The translations under genes were made by a program, and so were the position numbers. A model generated the notes under the pieces. It saw only the letters and a list, made by a program, of their open reading frames with translations, was not told where the DNA came from and searched no databases. Below are positions 34,481-47,400 of a stretch of DNA of 64,000 nt, one piece after another. The stretch lies in contig MU271143.1 in the NCBI GenBank assembly GCA_021432605.1, positions 2,365,277 through 2,429,276 on the forward strand, written 5' to 3'. This stretch comes from Coniochaeta sp. PMI_546. Its lineage: Eukaryota; Ascomycota; Sordariomycetes; Coniochaetales; Coniochaetaceae. The first letter of the stretch is position 1; each line of letters begins with the position of its first letter.

Positions 34481-37346
34481 ATGGGCCCAAAACAACGGGC
34501 GCAACGGGCGCCATCCCCGGCTCGCTCCGAGGCGGAAGTCGACATTGCAGGAGCTCTCTTCGACGGGAGCGATGCTTCGGGGGACGAGCAGCATAATGCG
34601 GCTCCAGATTCCGGCGACTTTGATTTCGATGGCCTTTTAAACGCCGGAGACGATGGTGTGGAAGATGATGGAGGCGACGAGGCATTCATTGCCCTTCAGC
34701 AGGCCGCTTCCTTCAGGAAAGCGTCCAACCTCAAGGGCAAGACGGTCAAAAAAGGAGGCGGCTTCCAGGCCATGGGTATGTTCAATCTAAATATTTTTTT
34801 CCCCTATTGCTTCGTGTGGTGTAGGATCTAACAGTGATGGTATGTATGCAGGCCTCAACGCAAATCTCCTCCGAGCAATCACCCGCAAAGGCTTCTCCGT
34901 CCCCACCCCGATCCAGCGCAAAGCCATCCCTCTAGTCCTCGACAAGCGAGACGTGGTAGGCATGGCGCGGACGGGATCCGGCAAGACTGCCGCATTTGTT
35001 ATACCCATGATCGAGCGCCTGCGTGCACATAGTGCCCGAGTCGGCGCCCGCGCTCTCATCCTTTCGCCGTCGCGCGAACTTGCCCTCCAGACGCTCAAGG
35101 TCGTCAAGGAATTCGGCAAGGGAACGGACCTCAAGGGCATCTTACTCGTCGGTGGTGATAGTCTTGAAGAGCAGTTTGCCGCCATGGCTACAAACCCGGA
35201 TATCATCATCGCAACGCCCGGTCGTTTCCTGCATTTGAAGGTCGAGATGCACCTGGACCTCTCGTCGATCCGCTACGTTGTCTTTGACGAAGCTGATCGC
35301 CTCTTCGAGATGGGTTTCGCGACCCAGCTTACCGAGATCCTACACGCGTTACCAACAAACCGACAGACACTTCTTTTCTCCGCCACCTTACCCTCATCCC
35401 TCGTCGAGTTCGCGAGAGCAGGCCTCCAAGACCCCAGTCTCGTCCGTCTAGACGCAGAATCAAAGGTCTCGCCCGATCTACAGTCAGCATTCTTTTCCGT
35501 CAAAGGCGGAGAAAAGGAAGGCGCGCTGCTCCACATCCTCCACGACGTGATCAAGATGCCCACCGGCCTGCCAGAGGGCGTGACAGAGCAGTACGACGAG
35601 AAGCCCTCGCTGAAACGCAAGCGCGACGGCGACCGGCCCGGGCGGGAGAAGCCCACGGAGCACTCGACCATCATCTTCGCGGCCACGAAACACCACGTCG
35701 AGTACCTCGCCCACCTCCTCATCCACGCCGGCTTCGCCGTCTCCTACGTCTACGGCGCGCTGGACCAGACCGCGCGGAAGATCCAGGTCGAGAACTTCCG
35801 CCGCGGCCGCTCCAACATCCTGGTCGTGACCGACGTCGCCGCGCGCGGTATCGACATCCCCATCCTCGCAAACGTCGTCAACTACGACTTCCCCCCGCAG
35901 CCCAAGATCTTCGTCCACCGCGTCGGCCGTACCGCCCGCGCGGGCCAGAAGGGCTGGAGTTACAGTCTGGTGCGGGACTCGGACGCGCCTTACCTGCTGG
36001 ACCTGCAGCTGTTCCTGGGGCGGAAGCTGGTGATAGGCCGGGAGAGCGACCACCCTTCCTTCGGCGACGAGGTGGTCGTCGGATCGCTCCAGCGCACAGA
36101 GGTGGAGCCCAACGTGGACTGGGTCAACAGGGTGCTCGAGGACAGCGAGGACATCGCCATGCTGCGGCGCGTGGCGGTCAAGGCCGAGAGGCTGTACGTC
36201 AAGACGCGCAACAGCGCGTCGGCGCAGAGCGCCAAGCGGGCGAGGGAGATGGTCGGCACGCCCGGGTGGTCGCAGCTGCATCCCTTGTTCGGGGAGGAGC
36301 AGGCCGACAAGGAGGAGGCGAGGGCGAGGATGCTGGCTACGATCAGCGGGTTCAAGCCCCAGGAGACTATCTTTGAGGTGGGCGACCAGGGCAAGGCGAA
36401 GGGGGCCAAGAATGTGGCGGCCGAGGCGGTCAGGGGGTTTAGGACGAGGGTCGCGCCGAGGAGGATTACGGCCCAGGAGCAGGAGATGAGGAGGGAAAAG
36501 TACGCGAAGTATGGTCAGGAGAAGGATGGAGAGGATGAGAGTGGTGACGAGGAGGAGGGAGGGGACGGTGGAGGGGAGTTTGAGGATGAGGATGAGGTGG
36601 TGGTTGACGAGGACGATGAGCTGGAGGTCACGGTGTCAAACTCGGTCTCCGCGAGTAAAAAGGGACAGACGTCATTTGAGGACCCGTCGGTGTTCATGTC
36701 GTACACGCCGCGGACGCTGAACACGGCCGAGGAGAAGGGATACGGCGTGCACTCGGGCTCGCAGGTGAACTTCGTCACGGCAGCGCGCGAGGTGGCCATG
36801 GACATGACCAACGACGAGGGCGCGACGGCGTTCGGCGTGCCGACGCGGGCCAAGATGCGGTGGGACAAGAAGAACAGCAAGTACGTGTCGCGGGACAACG
36901 ACGAGGACGGGTCCAAGGGCGCCAAGATGATCCGCGGCGAGAGCGGGGTCAAGATCGCGGCGAGCTTTCAGTCTGGCCGGTTCGACCGGTGGCGCAAGGC
37001 CAACAAGCTCGGGCAGATGCCGCACGTGGGCGAGTTGGAGAAGAGCGGGCTGGCGAGGCAGGCTTCTGGTCCCGGCGGCGGTCCCGGGTCGGGCCCGCGG
37101 TACAAGCACAAGAAGGAGCAGGAGCCGAAGGATGCCGACAAGTTCCGGGACGACTACCACGTGCGCAAGAAGAGGGTTGCTGAGGCGAAGGAGAAGAGGA
37201 TTGGTAAGTTCAGGGACGGGGAGGGTAGTACCAAGGAGATCAAGAGTGCGGGCGATATCCAGAAGGAGAGGCGGATTGCTGCGATGAAGCGGGAGAAGAA
37301 TGCTAGGCCTGAGAAGAAGAGGGGACGGGTGAAGAAGAAGGCGTAG
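34481..37346 (+). CDS. DBP10: DEAD-box RNA helicase Dbp10 (DDX54)
   Basis: Two exons, 34481-34775 and 34852-37346, give 929 residues (yeast Dbp10 has 995). The 76-nt intron splits the Gly codon in QAMG-LNANLL. An acidic N-terminus (about 20-70) precedes the helicase core. Visible motifs are the Q-motif region GFSVPTPIQ (near 112-120), Walker A ARTGSGKT (137-144), DEAD (243-246), SAT (274-276), ARGIDIP and [10 protein letters not shown] (near 455). Acidic blocks ([19 protein letters not shown]) and a long Lys/Arg-rich C-terminus follow, with the DBP10 C-terminal segment (SYTPRTLNT, then [11 protein letters not shown]). It acts in 60S ribosomal subunit assembly in the nucleolus. The core sequence and C-terminal block separate it from other DEAD-box proteins. 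Confidence 0.93.
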
Positions 37347-37373
37347 ATAGATAGACAGATAGTTAGATAGATG
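37344..37373 (+). repeat. Imperfect TAGA tetranucleotide repeat at the DBP10 stop
   Basis: The stop codon TAG opens a run of TAGA, TAGA, CAGA, TAGT, TAGA, TAGA units. It is a small microsatellite in the start of the 3' UTR. Confidence 0.7.
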
Positions 37374-37890
37374 GTCTTGTCGGTCTGACGACCGGTATAA
37401 TGAGAGAATAGTGTGAGCTACAACTACAAGGAGACCTACAGTCCATGTGGGGGGAGGCCAAGTTCGATCTTGTGATCTGGTTTGAGTATGTTAGTTCGTG
37501 ATTTCTCACACAGGAACGGGCCGTGACTTTGAGAGGAAACCAGGCTGTCATTTACCTTGTGATCCTAATGTCTTTATTTGGTAGATTGCGGCGGCTGTGG
37601 TCCAAGTAAGCTGAGGCTCGGGGGCTGAAAGTTGCTCTCGGAAGGATCAGTGACGAATGAGGCTTTTCTGGGTGAGAATGACCTATCGAGGGTCTCCTCC
37701 ACCACCAACTCCTGCTTACAATGTGATCATGGCCGGTCAAGTCTCACCTCATCCATATATTTTCTCGTAGCATATCTCCATGTAGGTAACTATACTCCGA
37801 GGTTACCACAAAAAACATAGACATTGTGGTAGATGCCAGCCCTTAAGTGCTGGTGCCGTCAGCTTTATAGATTCAGAGGACGACATGCGT
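37374..37890. other. Intergenic region
   Basis: 3' region of DBP10 and distal upstream region of the GH128 gene. No gene was recognised. Confidence 0.4.
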
Positions 37891-37891
37891 G

Positions 37892-37912
37892 TATAAAAGG
37901 GGGTGTTCCCCT
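37892..37912 (+). promoter_or_regulatory. TATA box with STRE-like elements, GH128 promoter
   Basis: TATAAAAG lies at 37892-37899. AGGGG (37898-37902) and CCCCT (37908-37912) are the two orientations of the stress-response element core. They sit 140-160 bp before the start codon at 38052. The leader between is C/A rich with CATCA repeats. A clear TATA box is uncommon among the genes here and suggests an inducible gene; stress control is inference. Confidence 0.5.
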
Positions 37913-38051
37913 CGCGCCTGTTGTCATGTACTAGCATCATATCCAGCATCAGCATCAGTATCACATCACCACCCGGCCCTCATTAACCTGAGGTCATCTA
38001 CCTTACCTTTCCTAGTATATAGCCAACCACCTCCACAAGCAATCACCAAAA

Positions 38052-38801
38052 ATGACCATCCGCAAGCGCCTCCTCCTCTGGGACTACACCAACACGCGCG
38101 ACTGTCCCGGCGCGATCGACGGCATCAACTACAACAACGGGCCCTTCTCGGCCGTCTCGAACTGGAACGCGTGGTACCCCAACGAGCTCAAGAACCGCCT
38201 CCCCTTCCGGCCCATGGTGCGCACGCTGGCCCAGCTCGGGGGCGACGAGTGGGGCTGGCTCGCCAACGGCGCCTTCAAGTTCGACCTGGTGCACTTCTTC
38301 AACGAGCCGGAGCGCCAGAACATCAGCCCGCAGGACGCCGCCAACAAGTGGAAGTCCCAGATGGTCGGCGTCCTCCGCAAGCAGAAGGGGAAGAAGCTGG
38401 TCGGGCCCAGCGTGGCCAGCGACGACAAGGGCCACAAGTGGCTGAGGGACTTCATGGCCGCCGTCGGCGGCGACAGGCCGGATTACCTGGGCGTGCACTA
38501 CTACGGCACCGACGTGAATGCGGCCAAGAAGTACCTGACGGACATGCACAACGAGTTCAAGCTGCCCATCATCGTCAGCGAGATTGCGTGTATCGACCGC
38601 GACGGGCACAAGGTCGAGCGGTGGACCGTCGACATGGCCAACTGGATGGACGGGCAGGACTGGATCAAGGAGTACGGCTTCTTTGGATGTATGAGGAATG
38701 TGGCCGACGGGTTTGTCAGTCCCGCTGCGCAGCTGATGGACAAGAATGGGAAGTTTACGGGCTTGATGAACAAGTTGAACACGGAACAGCCGATGAAATA
38801 A
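38052..38801 (+). CDS. Intracellular GH128-type glycosyl hydrolase (Asl1-like)
   Basis: A single exon codes for 249 residues, ATG context CACCAAAAATGACC. The product is a compact TIM-barrel of the 'glycosyl hydrolase catalytic core' family, GH128: KRLLLWDYTN at the start, FNEPE (83-87, acid/base Glu E85), YLGVHYYGTD (145-154), IIVSEIAC (nucleophile Glu E177), and a late WMDGQDWIKEYGFFG block. GH128 members act on beta-1,3-glucan. Fungal Asl1 relatives are wall-associated and usually carry a signal peptide; here none is present and the protein begins directly with the barrel, so it is probably cytosolic or exported another way. No carbohydrate-binding module or GPI signal is visible. Confidence 0.82.
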   Translation: MTIRKRLLLWDYTNTRDCPGAIDGINYNNGPFSAVSNWNAWYPNELKNRLPFRPMVRTLAQLGGDEWGWLANGAFKFDLVHFFNEPERQNISPQDAANKWKSQMVGVLRKQKGKKLVGPSVASDDKGHKWLRDFMAAVGGDRPDYLGVHYYGTDVNAAKKYLTDMHNEFKLPIIVSEIACIDRDGHKVERWTVDMANWMDGQDWIKEYGFFGCMRNVADGFVSPAAQLMDKNGKFTGLMNKLNTEQPMK

Positions 38802-39465
38802 TAGGGGATGCTGTAGCACATTGTTTGAATATGGGTGTAGTTTTTTGCTTGGTTCATTGGTACTGGTGTTGGACTTCCACTCGTTTACACACTCGCAAGT
38901 CTCACTATATACACAAAGTAACTAGACTGGAAAGGTCATCATAAGAGTATTCGTGCCCATGTTGGCTCCCCAAATGTCAATCAAGCGGATACCGGGCGTT
39001 TCGCAACTGCAGGTTCTGGCCTCAAAACTCCTTTTCTCTGGACTATTGTTGCCGTTCTTGGATCCTTTCTATCTCTCTTTTCACACCGCTGTGGGATATG
39101 TACCCAAGTAGGCACCGAACCGCGTACCGAAACTGCATAGAACAAAATGAAAAATAAGCCTCCTCGGAAGTCTAAGCATATAGCTGCTTCATGTCGAGCC
39201 GACCAAATTCTGGATGTATTCGAGAATCACCCCCCCTAGATCGGACGTGGAATGCCCAAAGCGTCCTCTCAAAACCAAATGAACGCCATCACTCCGTTGT
39301 GTGACCATGTGTCCCTGCTTTCTGTGTGGAAATATATTACAAATGACAAGGTGGAGGGGGAAATATACAGAGGAAAAGTAGAGAGACGCATGTACAGAGA
39401 GAGCGTTCGGTTGTAATTTCGTGGCGAATCCACAAAAGAAGGTTAGAAGAGGATTCCTGTCTTGC
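38802..39465. other. Convergent 3' regions of the GH128 and Ca2+ exchanger genes
   Basis: About 660 bp between converging genes. No gene was recognised. Confidence 0.4.
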
Positions 39466-41382
39466 TCAGGAGCCTTCAGCCTGTTCGTTTGGATAGACTG
39501 TCAAGTCCAAATACATTAGCAATTTCCTTTGTCAGGGGGGGCTTGAATAACTTCAACTTACACCAGGCGCAGACAGCAATGATAAAATAGAGGCACACCA
39601 GGAGCTGCCCCTCGAGCCAATGACTCTTGCCGTCGCCGATCAGGTAGTTGACCAGCAGGACCGACACAAAGAGAACTGCGACCTGGAAGAGGTCGAAGCT
39701 GAGCGTCATGTCTTCGATTCCCATGCCCCACCCGATGATAACGAGAAGAGGGATGAGGAATAGGGCGACCTGCATGCTGGAGCCGACTGCCACTCCGATG
39801 GCCAGATCCATCTTGTCCTTGATAGCGACCGTGACTGCCGTGGCGTGCTCGGCGGCATTGCCAACGATGGGGAGCAGGATCAAACCCACAAACTCCTCGC
39901 TCAGACCGCCGGACTTGGTGACAGCATCGATGGAGTCGACCATGAACTCGGCGCAGAGGGCGATGACGACTGTAGAGGCCGCGAGGGTGCCGATGGCAAC
40001 CCAGAAGTGGAGCTGCGGGTCCTCGCCTTCGTCTTCGTCCTCCTTGGGATGGAGGTTCAGCATTGTCTCGCGGAGCTTTTCCTGATCCGAGACACCGTTC
40101 GCCATCATGCCGACGGGGTTCACCATGGCCTGGCCGATGGCGCCGGGCTTGATCGCTTTCCTGTACGGTTTGGCCGGTACCTTCTGGCTTTCCTCGCTGA
40201 ACATCAAGTGGTGGGTCTTGAGCTGGAAGAAGAGATAGGCGGCGTAGACGATGAGCAGGATGACGGCCGTGCCCCTTGACAGGGCGGCCACGTTGAGGTC
40301 GGACCCTGCACCGGTGTTGCTGTCGAAGACCGTGGGCACAATGATACTGGCCACGGCCAAGGCCAGCATGCTGGCGGCAGTTTGCGCGACCGTGGTGTTG
40401 AAGAACTGCTCCTGTCTCCTCAGACCTCCGAAGAAGAAGCACATGCCTAGGACAAGCAGCAAGTTGGATAAGATACTTCCGATAAGCGAGGTCTGAACAA
40501 TGATGACCTTGGGCGTCGGCTGAACTAGCGCGATGATGGCGACGATCAACTCGACAGCGTTACTAGTACACGATATTGTTAGCGAACGGATTGTCACGAC
40601 AGCCCCGACTGAACTGCAGGCTTGTGCCTCCACAGCGCGTGCACGTACCCAAAGGTTGCGTTGAGCAGACCACCTAGCGTTTCACCGGTGCGCAACGCGA
40701 TTTCCTCAGTGGCGAAGCTCAGCATGGCAGCGAGCGGGATAATGGCGATAAAGTTGACGACGAACACGACGATCTTGTTGATGGAGGGGACAAAGTTGAG
40801 CGCGATGCCGACCGGCGCAAAGACGAGCAGGACATTTATCCACGAGTTGAGCAGCGTCCGTCGCAGCTGGTTTGCAACGGTGAAAGGCTCTTTGGGCTGT
40901 ACGCTCTTGAACAGCCGGTGCTTCTTCTTCTTCTTCCCATTGGCGTCGACCTCTCCGTCGGCGGCGTTTTCCTGTTGCTCCTCCTTCCCAGTCGAGGCCT
41001 TGCCGTTCCTCTGGCGCACAGCTCCCTCCTGCCCGAGCACAGGCGACTGCGCTGGCGGCGTGTCGACCGCTGTGCGACCGCTCTCCGGTTGGCTTGGGTC
41101 GACACCTGCCGCCTCGTCCTTTTTGGAATAGCTTGGTCCCGAGTAATCTTCCTCAGACGTTGGTCTCTGCGATAGGCCGGGCTCGGTCTGTGCATGTGTC
41201 ACCGGAGACAAGTCGTCGTTCCCTTCCTGTGCCTCGAGCGAAGCCCCATCCCACGTCTGGCTCCTCGGGTTCTTTGATTGTTTCTTGGACCATGTGTGCG
41301 CGAACGGGTTTGGCCAGCCCGAGTCGGTGCGACCCAAGAGATGGGCGTCGCGCTTGATGCGAGAGTGGTTGACTGACGACAT
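39466..41382 (-). CDS. Vacuolar Ca2+/H+ exchanger, VCX1/CAX type
   Basis: Three exons: 40649-41382, 39562-40562 and 39466-39497, giving 588 residues. The intron after exon 1 is 86 nt, the last one 64 nt. The last exon (32 nt) ends the protein with AWFYPNEQAEGS, the usual CAX-type end. If the last intron is retained the frame stays open to 39476 with a different tail. The first 170 residues are a long hydrophilic cytosolic region with a Lys run (KKKKKH). Eleven or so membrane spans follow. The two CAX signature repeats are GNAVELIVAIIAL (245-257) and GNAAEHATAVTVA (479-491), separated by an acidic loop (HPKEDEDEGEDPQ). The protein moves cytosolic Ca2+ into the vacuole in exchange for H+. Confidence 0.93.
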
Positions 41383-41831
41383 CGCATTAGTGGTGGAGGC
41401 GTCAAATAACGAAGTAGATGATGGTATAGGTAGGTGAGAGGGTCAGGAGGATGCAAGGGCCATGTCAATGAACCGTGTGTAGTGAGTGACAAGTCACGTT
41501 TGGTGTATGACGCAACGTGTGAGGATCACAACACGGCGCGGATATGTGAAGTGACAGAATGTAGCCTGGAAGCACGAGATGCAGAGAGGGGAATATGAAC
41601 AGTGGTGCGAAGGCGATAGTCGAAACGAAACGGGGCGAGGAACGGGTTGGCAAACTGGGGATAAAGCAGCGAGGCAGTGGCCGGGGTAGGTAGGTCAGGC
41701 CGCTGCATTAGTGCAATTCTGGGCATTCTGGGCGTTCTGGGCAGGAGTGGATTTGTCCAATGCGGCGCGGTGGGCAAAGAAAAAAAATGCGGTCTGATCA
41801 TTGACGTGGGTGTGGGTGCATCTGTTGCGTA

Positions 41832-41851
41832 TGTGTGTGTGTGTGTGTGTG
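41832..41851 (+). repeat. (TG)10 microsatellite
   Basis: Ten uninterrupted TG units, about 450 bp upstream of the exchanger start codon. Confidence 0.9.
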
Positions 41852-43267
41852 GAGGGGATTCTGTTTTTAAGCTTTGCATCTTGTTCTAACTTACAATGAG
41901 ACATCATCAATGGTATGCGTTTCCACGGCTCAGTTTGTGTCGATACCAAAGGCAACCTGTTGATGCGAATGGGCGAGAGAGAGGAGGGATCGTGGGAGGA
42001 TCGTGAGGTAATAATAATAACAGCAACCAGTCGAAGCTGTCAAAGAGTGCCTTGAATGCCCCGGTCCTTTCAACAGACGTGATTCCTTCGATGAGGTTTG
42101 TTTGTCTCTGGATTTGATGACTCGTGTCCTTGTTTCACTTTGTCGCCCTCTTGCGATCTCGGTTTGTCCCGGTCGGCAAATGGTGTGTAGACAGACCTTG
42201 TCTACTGCTAGACACGCTCCTGAGACTGTTTGTCGCAATTGCCCAACACAATCTGGGGGGGATCCTTTTGAGCACCTCGTGGCTTTGGCTGCAGGCCAGA
42301 TGTCGTAGGGACCGTAGGGTTGCCTCTGGACGGGGTGACGGCAGTGTCAGGCTGAATTTCTGCACTGCGTCCTGGATGGTCGGGCAGACTCTTACCGCAG
42401 GCCGATACGTCAATTCGGGAAGGCGGAGAGATGGTCGTAAGGGTCCAGTTGTCGCAAGTCACTGAGGCTTTGCCAGACTGGCACTCCTAATCGCGTAAGA
42501 TTGTGCGTAGACTCTGCGAAAAAGGCGAATCTGTTGGTGGGCGCAGTAGATCCACGCGAGGTGGAGGAGGAAGCAGGTACGCGTTATTCAACGACGCAAG
42601 GTAGATTCGAATGTATTATTTGAAATGGTAGGTCGAGGACGCAGATCCACAGACGGATTAGGCGAAGAAAGGAAGAGAAGAAAAGGGTTCAGCAAGATGG
42701 ACAAACAAGTGGGAGGCAGGGGCGGTTGGATATATCCTGTTGTTGGAATAGAAATAAATGTTCTTGCTTCTATCCTAAGGTACTGGCACCCTACCTACGA
42801 TCTACAGAAGAACCCTTGCCGTGCCCTCTCTGTTTACGGCACGAAGTTTCAAGCGCCACATGGCACATGGCTACATCCAGCTCGCCAGACAAATGACATG
42901 ACGGGATCAACAGCGTTTGCTTCCAACCTCGACCGGCATGAAGGCCAATGCCAGGGGGCTCATGATTGACTGTCAGTCTGATCTCCAGCAAGATTCCGCT
43001 AAAGGAGTGCTAATTTGCGCACTCAAGCTAGCGACCCGCAGTGCGTATCCGTAGTGACCCTGCTCTTTTGGTGCTACACAATGACGTACTTCAGCCATAG
43101 CACTCTCTTGGTTTCAGAAGCTCTCTAGCCACAGTTTACACAACTTTGGATCACTGACTGTGTGATGGAACGGGTGACAGCAGATCACCCAAGACTCCAA
43201 GACTCCAAGACATCTTGGACAGAGTTCAAGCTTTTTACCGCGCTGGATGCACAATGACGCCAAGCAC

Positions 43268-43294
43268 CTCAAGCTTCTCAAGCTTCTCAAGCTT
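43268..43294 (+). repeat. Three exact copies of a 9-bp unit
   Basis: The unit CTCAAGCTT is repeated three times without change. A related short direct repeat of AAGACTCC lies nearby at 43191-43211. Confidence 0.85.
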
Positions 43295-44447
43295 TCCGGC
43301 CAAGGTCTGGGCTTTTGATCTCTTGTCCAACATCACCCACCGGTTCGGCTAATGGCTTGGCATTATAATCCAGGGACATTGCCTGTTTTGGAGCCCCAGG
43401 AGACTTTCCCATGTCCCCATTTCCGTCCCGTATTTCATCTCCTTTTTGCCTGCCTTGGCAAGTATAACTCAGTCAGTGTCAGTATCTCTTTACGTGTACA
43501 TACTGTGGTAGTAGGATGCACAGTCTATGTTGTACGTATTATGGTACATAAGGTAGTAAGTGAAGAGCTCCGCCTCTGGGTGGGGGAAGAGAGTTCTCCT
43601 CCGGTCTCACTAGTGTATGTAGCACCGTACCCGTCGTACTTTGACGCAGAAATTGACCTGGACGGAGGCCTCTCGCCGCCAAGACCATCCATCATTGGCC
43701 GTGTCGAGATATCGTCGTCACCCTTCCTCGAGACCTCAGTTTGGCCAATCCGGTGGAGGGTCAGAAAATGGACAACACATCACCGCTGCTTCACCACAAC
43801 TCCGGATTGGACTCCCACATTTCCACGCATATCGGCGTCGGACCACCGATCCCGCCTTTTACCACCACGTTGAAGACTTGAAGCCTTGATTCTGAAGGTG
43901 AAGATTGTGCAAGAATGGACGGTCAGGTCCAACAACGTGGCTCGTCTCGGCACTTGACTCCTTCGGGTGCGATTGTTCTCTCCAGGCGATATGGTCATAT
44001 CAACAAATCCTCCAGATGCCTGTGAGTCGACGTTTACAGCTGCAACGCACACTCTCAGATCACTCAGCGTTCTGGCATTGACTGGTCATCGCTGCAGTGT
44101 TAGTGATGCACATCATCCTCCTTACAAAATCAATAAATAAATAAACTAAACCGATAAATCGAAGGAAAAGGGAATTGCAGTTCTAGTCTAAGGGATAGCG
44201 GCGCTGACCATGGACCACAATCTCACGTAACATATCAAGGCAACTGCAGCTGTCATAGGCCCTCGAGCACAAGAACTACAGCCCAGGTGCCCTTCACACT
44301 GATTGCAGAGTATGTTTGCTATCTCATAGGAATAGCTGCGTAACACGCCGAAATATGATACACCTAGAACTGCTTCATACAAACCACCTTATACAAGGCA
44401 AACATGCCATCGCTAAAAACCCCAATGACTCTACATAATACACATCC

Positions 44448-47400
44448 TCAATCCCTCCTCTCGAGCCCATGCCCAGGCAACCTCAACCCAAGAATCCCAT
44501 CCTGCACACTCGCCCTCCTGAGCGCGAGCTGGCTCGCATGCGGCCCCAATCCCACAGCCGGACTGCCGACCCGCGAGCTGCCCACGCTACCGAAGCCCAA
44601 GCCCAAGCCGAAGCCCATGTACTCCTCCCTCGCCGCCGCGGCCGCCGCGCGAGGCGTCAACACCCCCGGCGGCAGCCCGAGAGACGGTATGCTCGCCTCC
44701 GGCACGTTACCGGTCATGCCACCGTTCTGCCCGACGCGGTTAGGCGGCGTGGCCGCAATATTGCCGTGATGCGCCGTGGCCGCCCGCTCAAGCAGCTCTC
44801 GGTAGAAGGTATCCAGCGCCGGGCCGTCCTGACAGAAGGTCTCGAGGTCGGTCTTGATTGCCTCCGGCTCTATGGCGACCATGGCAGGTCGTATCGGTGC
44901 CCCGCCGTTTCCGAGCTCGTTGCCGCCGCCGCCGCCGCCGAGAGAAACCGCCCTGACGACGGGCGACGCGACGGTCCCGAACAGGCCGGCCGGCTTCACG
45001 ATCGGCGAGGAAATGGGCGTCGGCTCCGGGATGCCGTAGGGCGTGTACGCCCCCGCTTGCAGCATCGGTACCGCACCCCGTCCAGGACCCGGAGGCGGGC
45101 CGCCGCGGTCTTGCTGCTGGCCCTCGGTCATGCGCATCTCCTTCTCGCGCGCCGAGGCGGCCCTGTTGCTGTACAGCCTGTTTGCTAGCAAGAGGAAGTC
45201 GCCTTCGTCGGTGATTTCGGCGATGAGGGTGCCCGACCGGTGGATATACTGCGTGTACTTGAAGTCGGGCTTGCCCCACGAGTACGAGACGTCAACGTTG
45301 CTCGGGAAGTTGGAGGCTGCTTCCATGTCGAGGACGAAGTCGAATTTCTTGAGGATGGCCCGCTGGTAAAAGTGTCGACCGGGCTGGGCTTGCGGGACCA
45401 GGGACCCGGCGTCGTAGTATGTCACTGGCTGCTGGTTGGGTGGCGGTTCGACGAGTTTGATGAGGTACGGCCGTCGGAATGGGTTGATGTCTGTGATAGC
45501 ACAGGCCTCAGCGATGGGGACTTCAACGAGCCGGAGGCTGTACTGAGCTGCCTCTCTCGCCCAACTCTCGACAGCGTCTTCGATGAGTTTTGCCGTTACG
45601 TTCATCCAGTCCACTCTGATGTGGTAGCAGTTGTCTGGATTGTGTAGCCGGTCATAGTGCAGGTCCACTACCTCTGGTCGGTAGGATCGCTTCCGGTGGT
45701 CGACGTCGTACTTCATAACCTTGCTGAGGACCACTCGAGGCCGCTTACCGTTTCCTGGTATTGGCGCCGGAGTGGTGGCACCAGATATTGGCGAGCCTTC
45801 TTCGTGGATGGAGGTTGGTCTTGAGAGTGTCGACCGCCCGAAGTCGCGCGGGATATGTTCCGAGAGCGGGGTTGCTGGCACGGATGGGCCTGACATATCT
45901 CTCCGCTTGCTGTTGAACCATCCAGGGTGCGGCTTCGCGTACTCACTACTGATCTGGTAGAAGTACTGACCATCCCGGAAGGGATGCCTCTTTTCGACGT
46001 GGACGAACAGTCCTCCTTCTCTCTTCGTGTCCTTTCCGGCGCCCTCTTTTTCCTTATCCCCTTGTCTCTCTTCATCGTTAACCATGAGTCTCTTGCCGAG
46101 AGCTTCGGCCTCCTCGCGGTCCTCAAGATCCTCAAAGTTGTCTAGCAGCCAGCTTGTCATGTCTGATCCAATGAAGCAGTTGTAATGCAGCCGCAGATGC
46201 CATCTACGGTTCTGCATCCTGATTCCGCCGTTCTCTGCCGGCTGCTGAATTGCCTCGGCCAGACTCGCAAGATTGAGCTTGTTCTTCGAGAACAGCTCCC
46301 TGTTAGTAACTAGCTGGCCCTTCCTGGGACCACCGCCTTCTGCTTCCAATAACGGCAGGGTCTCGAGCTCCGCGGCTATCACACGAGACGGATCCTCGGT
46401 ACGATAGACAATATCGAGAGGGTTCGGCGCTTTTTTCTGTCTGGTTCCCGATTTCTGGAACCGCCTCTCTTCAGGTGCATATCGATATTTCTGCCACAGC
46501 AGAGCCAGCTTCCTGATGCCCTCTATGCGGACCTCCTCGTCGTTGTCGGTGCTCTGATCCTTGGCGGCCGCCTGAAATCTTGCAGCCATAGGTATGAGGA
46601 CAAACCTTGTCCGCCAGAACCTCAAACTCTCGCTCAACTCGTCGTTATGCCCTGCTACGTAGGAGTCGATGTAATTCCAGTTCCTCTCGCTTCTCGTGAT
46701 GTCTATGTCGTACGCGTGATTCTGGTACTCCTTGTCCAGAAGTGTACGGATTGCCGGCTTGTATAGTTGGCCGTAGTCACGCACTTGATTTGAGGAGTCG
46801 GTGGGCTTACGAGAGAATATGTTAATCTCAACTTCAGTCCCGTTGGCGCAAGAGAGCTGGTGAATCGTGTTTCCCACAGACATGAATATGCTTGTTCCGT
46901 CTTCCGCCACGTAACTGCGAGACAGTATTTCTGCCAGCTTGAGCTGTCTCTGGCCGAAGGCTTTGGCAACGGCAGGGCCGACGACGAGCTGAAACCCCTG
47001 AGAGAATCGCAAACCCACCAGTTCCCGCAGCAGTTCGTCTCTGGACTTGGGTTCCTCCTGCAGCTCATCATCCATGTTTTGTGAGACTATGTAGGGCTGG
47101 CGCTGATACTCCGCGTCGAACTGCGATTTCGTAGGGAAGTACTCCGTCGTTAATGGGACTGCAGCCGGCGAGCATAAGGACTTCCACTTCATGACCCTCA
47201 TCTCCGAAGGCCGTGGGAAGACGTGCTGCCATCGGCTGTATAGTGTGGTGACGTCAATGTTATTTGTATCAGGATTAGATGGATTCAACACGGTAAGCCA
47301 CGGAGACAGAACAGCCGTTGGCGACAGGGTCGCGGGCAACTCCGGCAAGGCACCAGCCAGAAGCTTAGAAGTGTACACCTTCTGCGCGTCCTCGGCTCGA

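Larger units (their letters stand above)
41383..44447. other. 3-kb intergenic region with simple repeats, no supportable gene
   Basis: Upstream of the Ca2+ exchanger and downstream of Iml1. Besides simple repeats I see only short frames without domains, among them 43352-43873. The stretch just above 41382 is the likely exchanger promoter. Confidence 0.4.

Noticed and set aside
43352-43873. 173-codon plus-strand frame
   Set aside because: No domain, odd composition, no splice logic and no homology pattern that I recognise.
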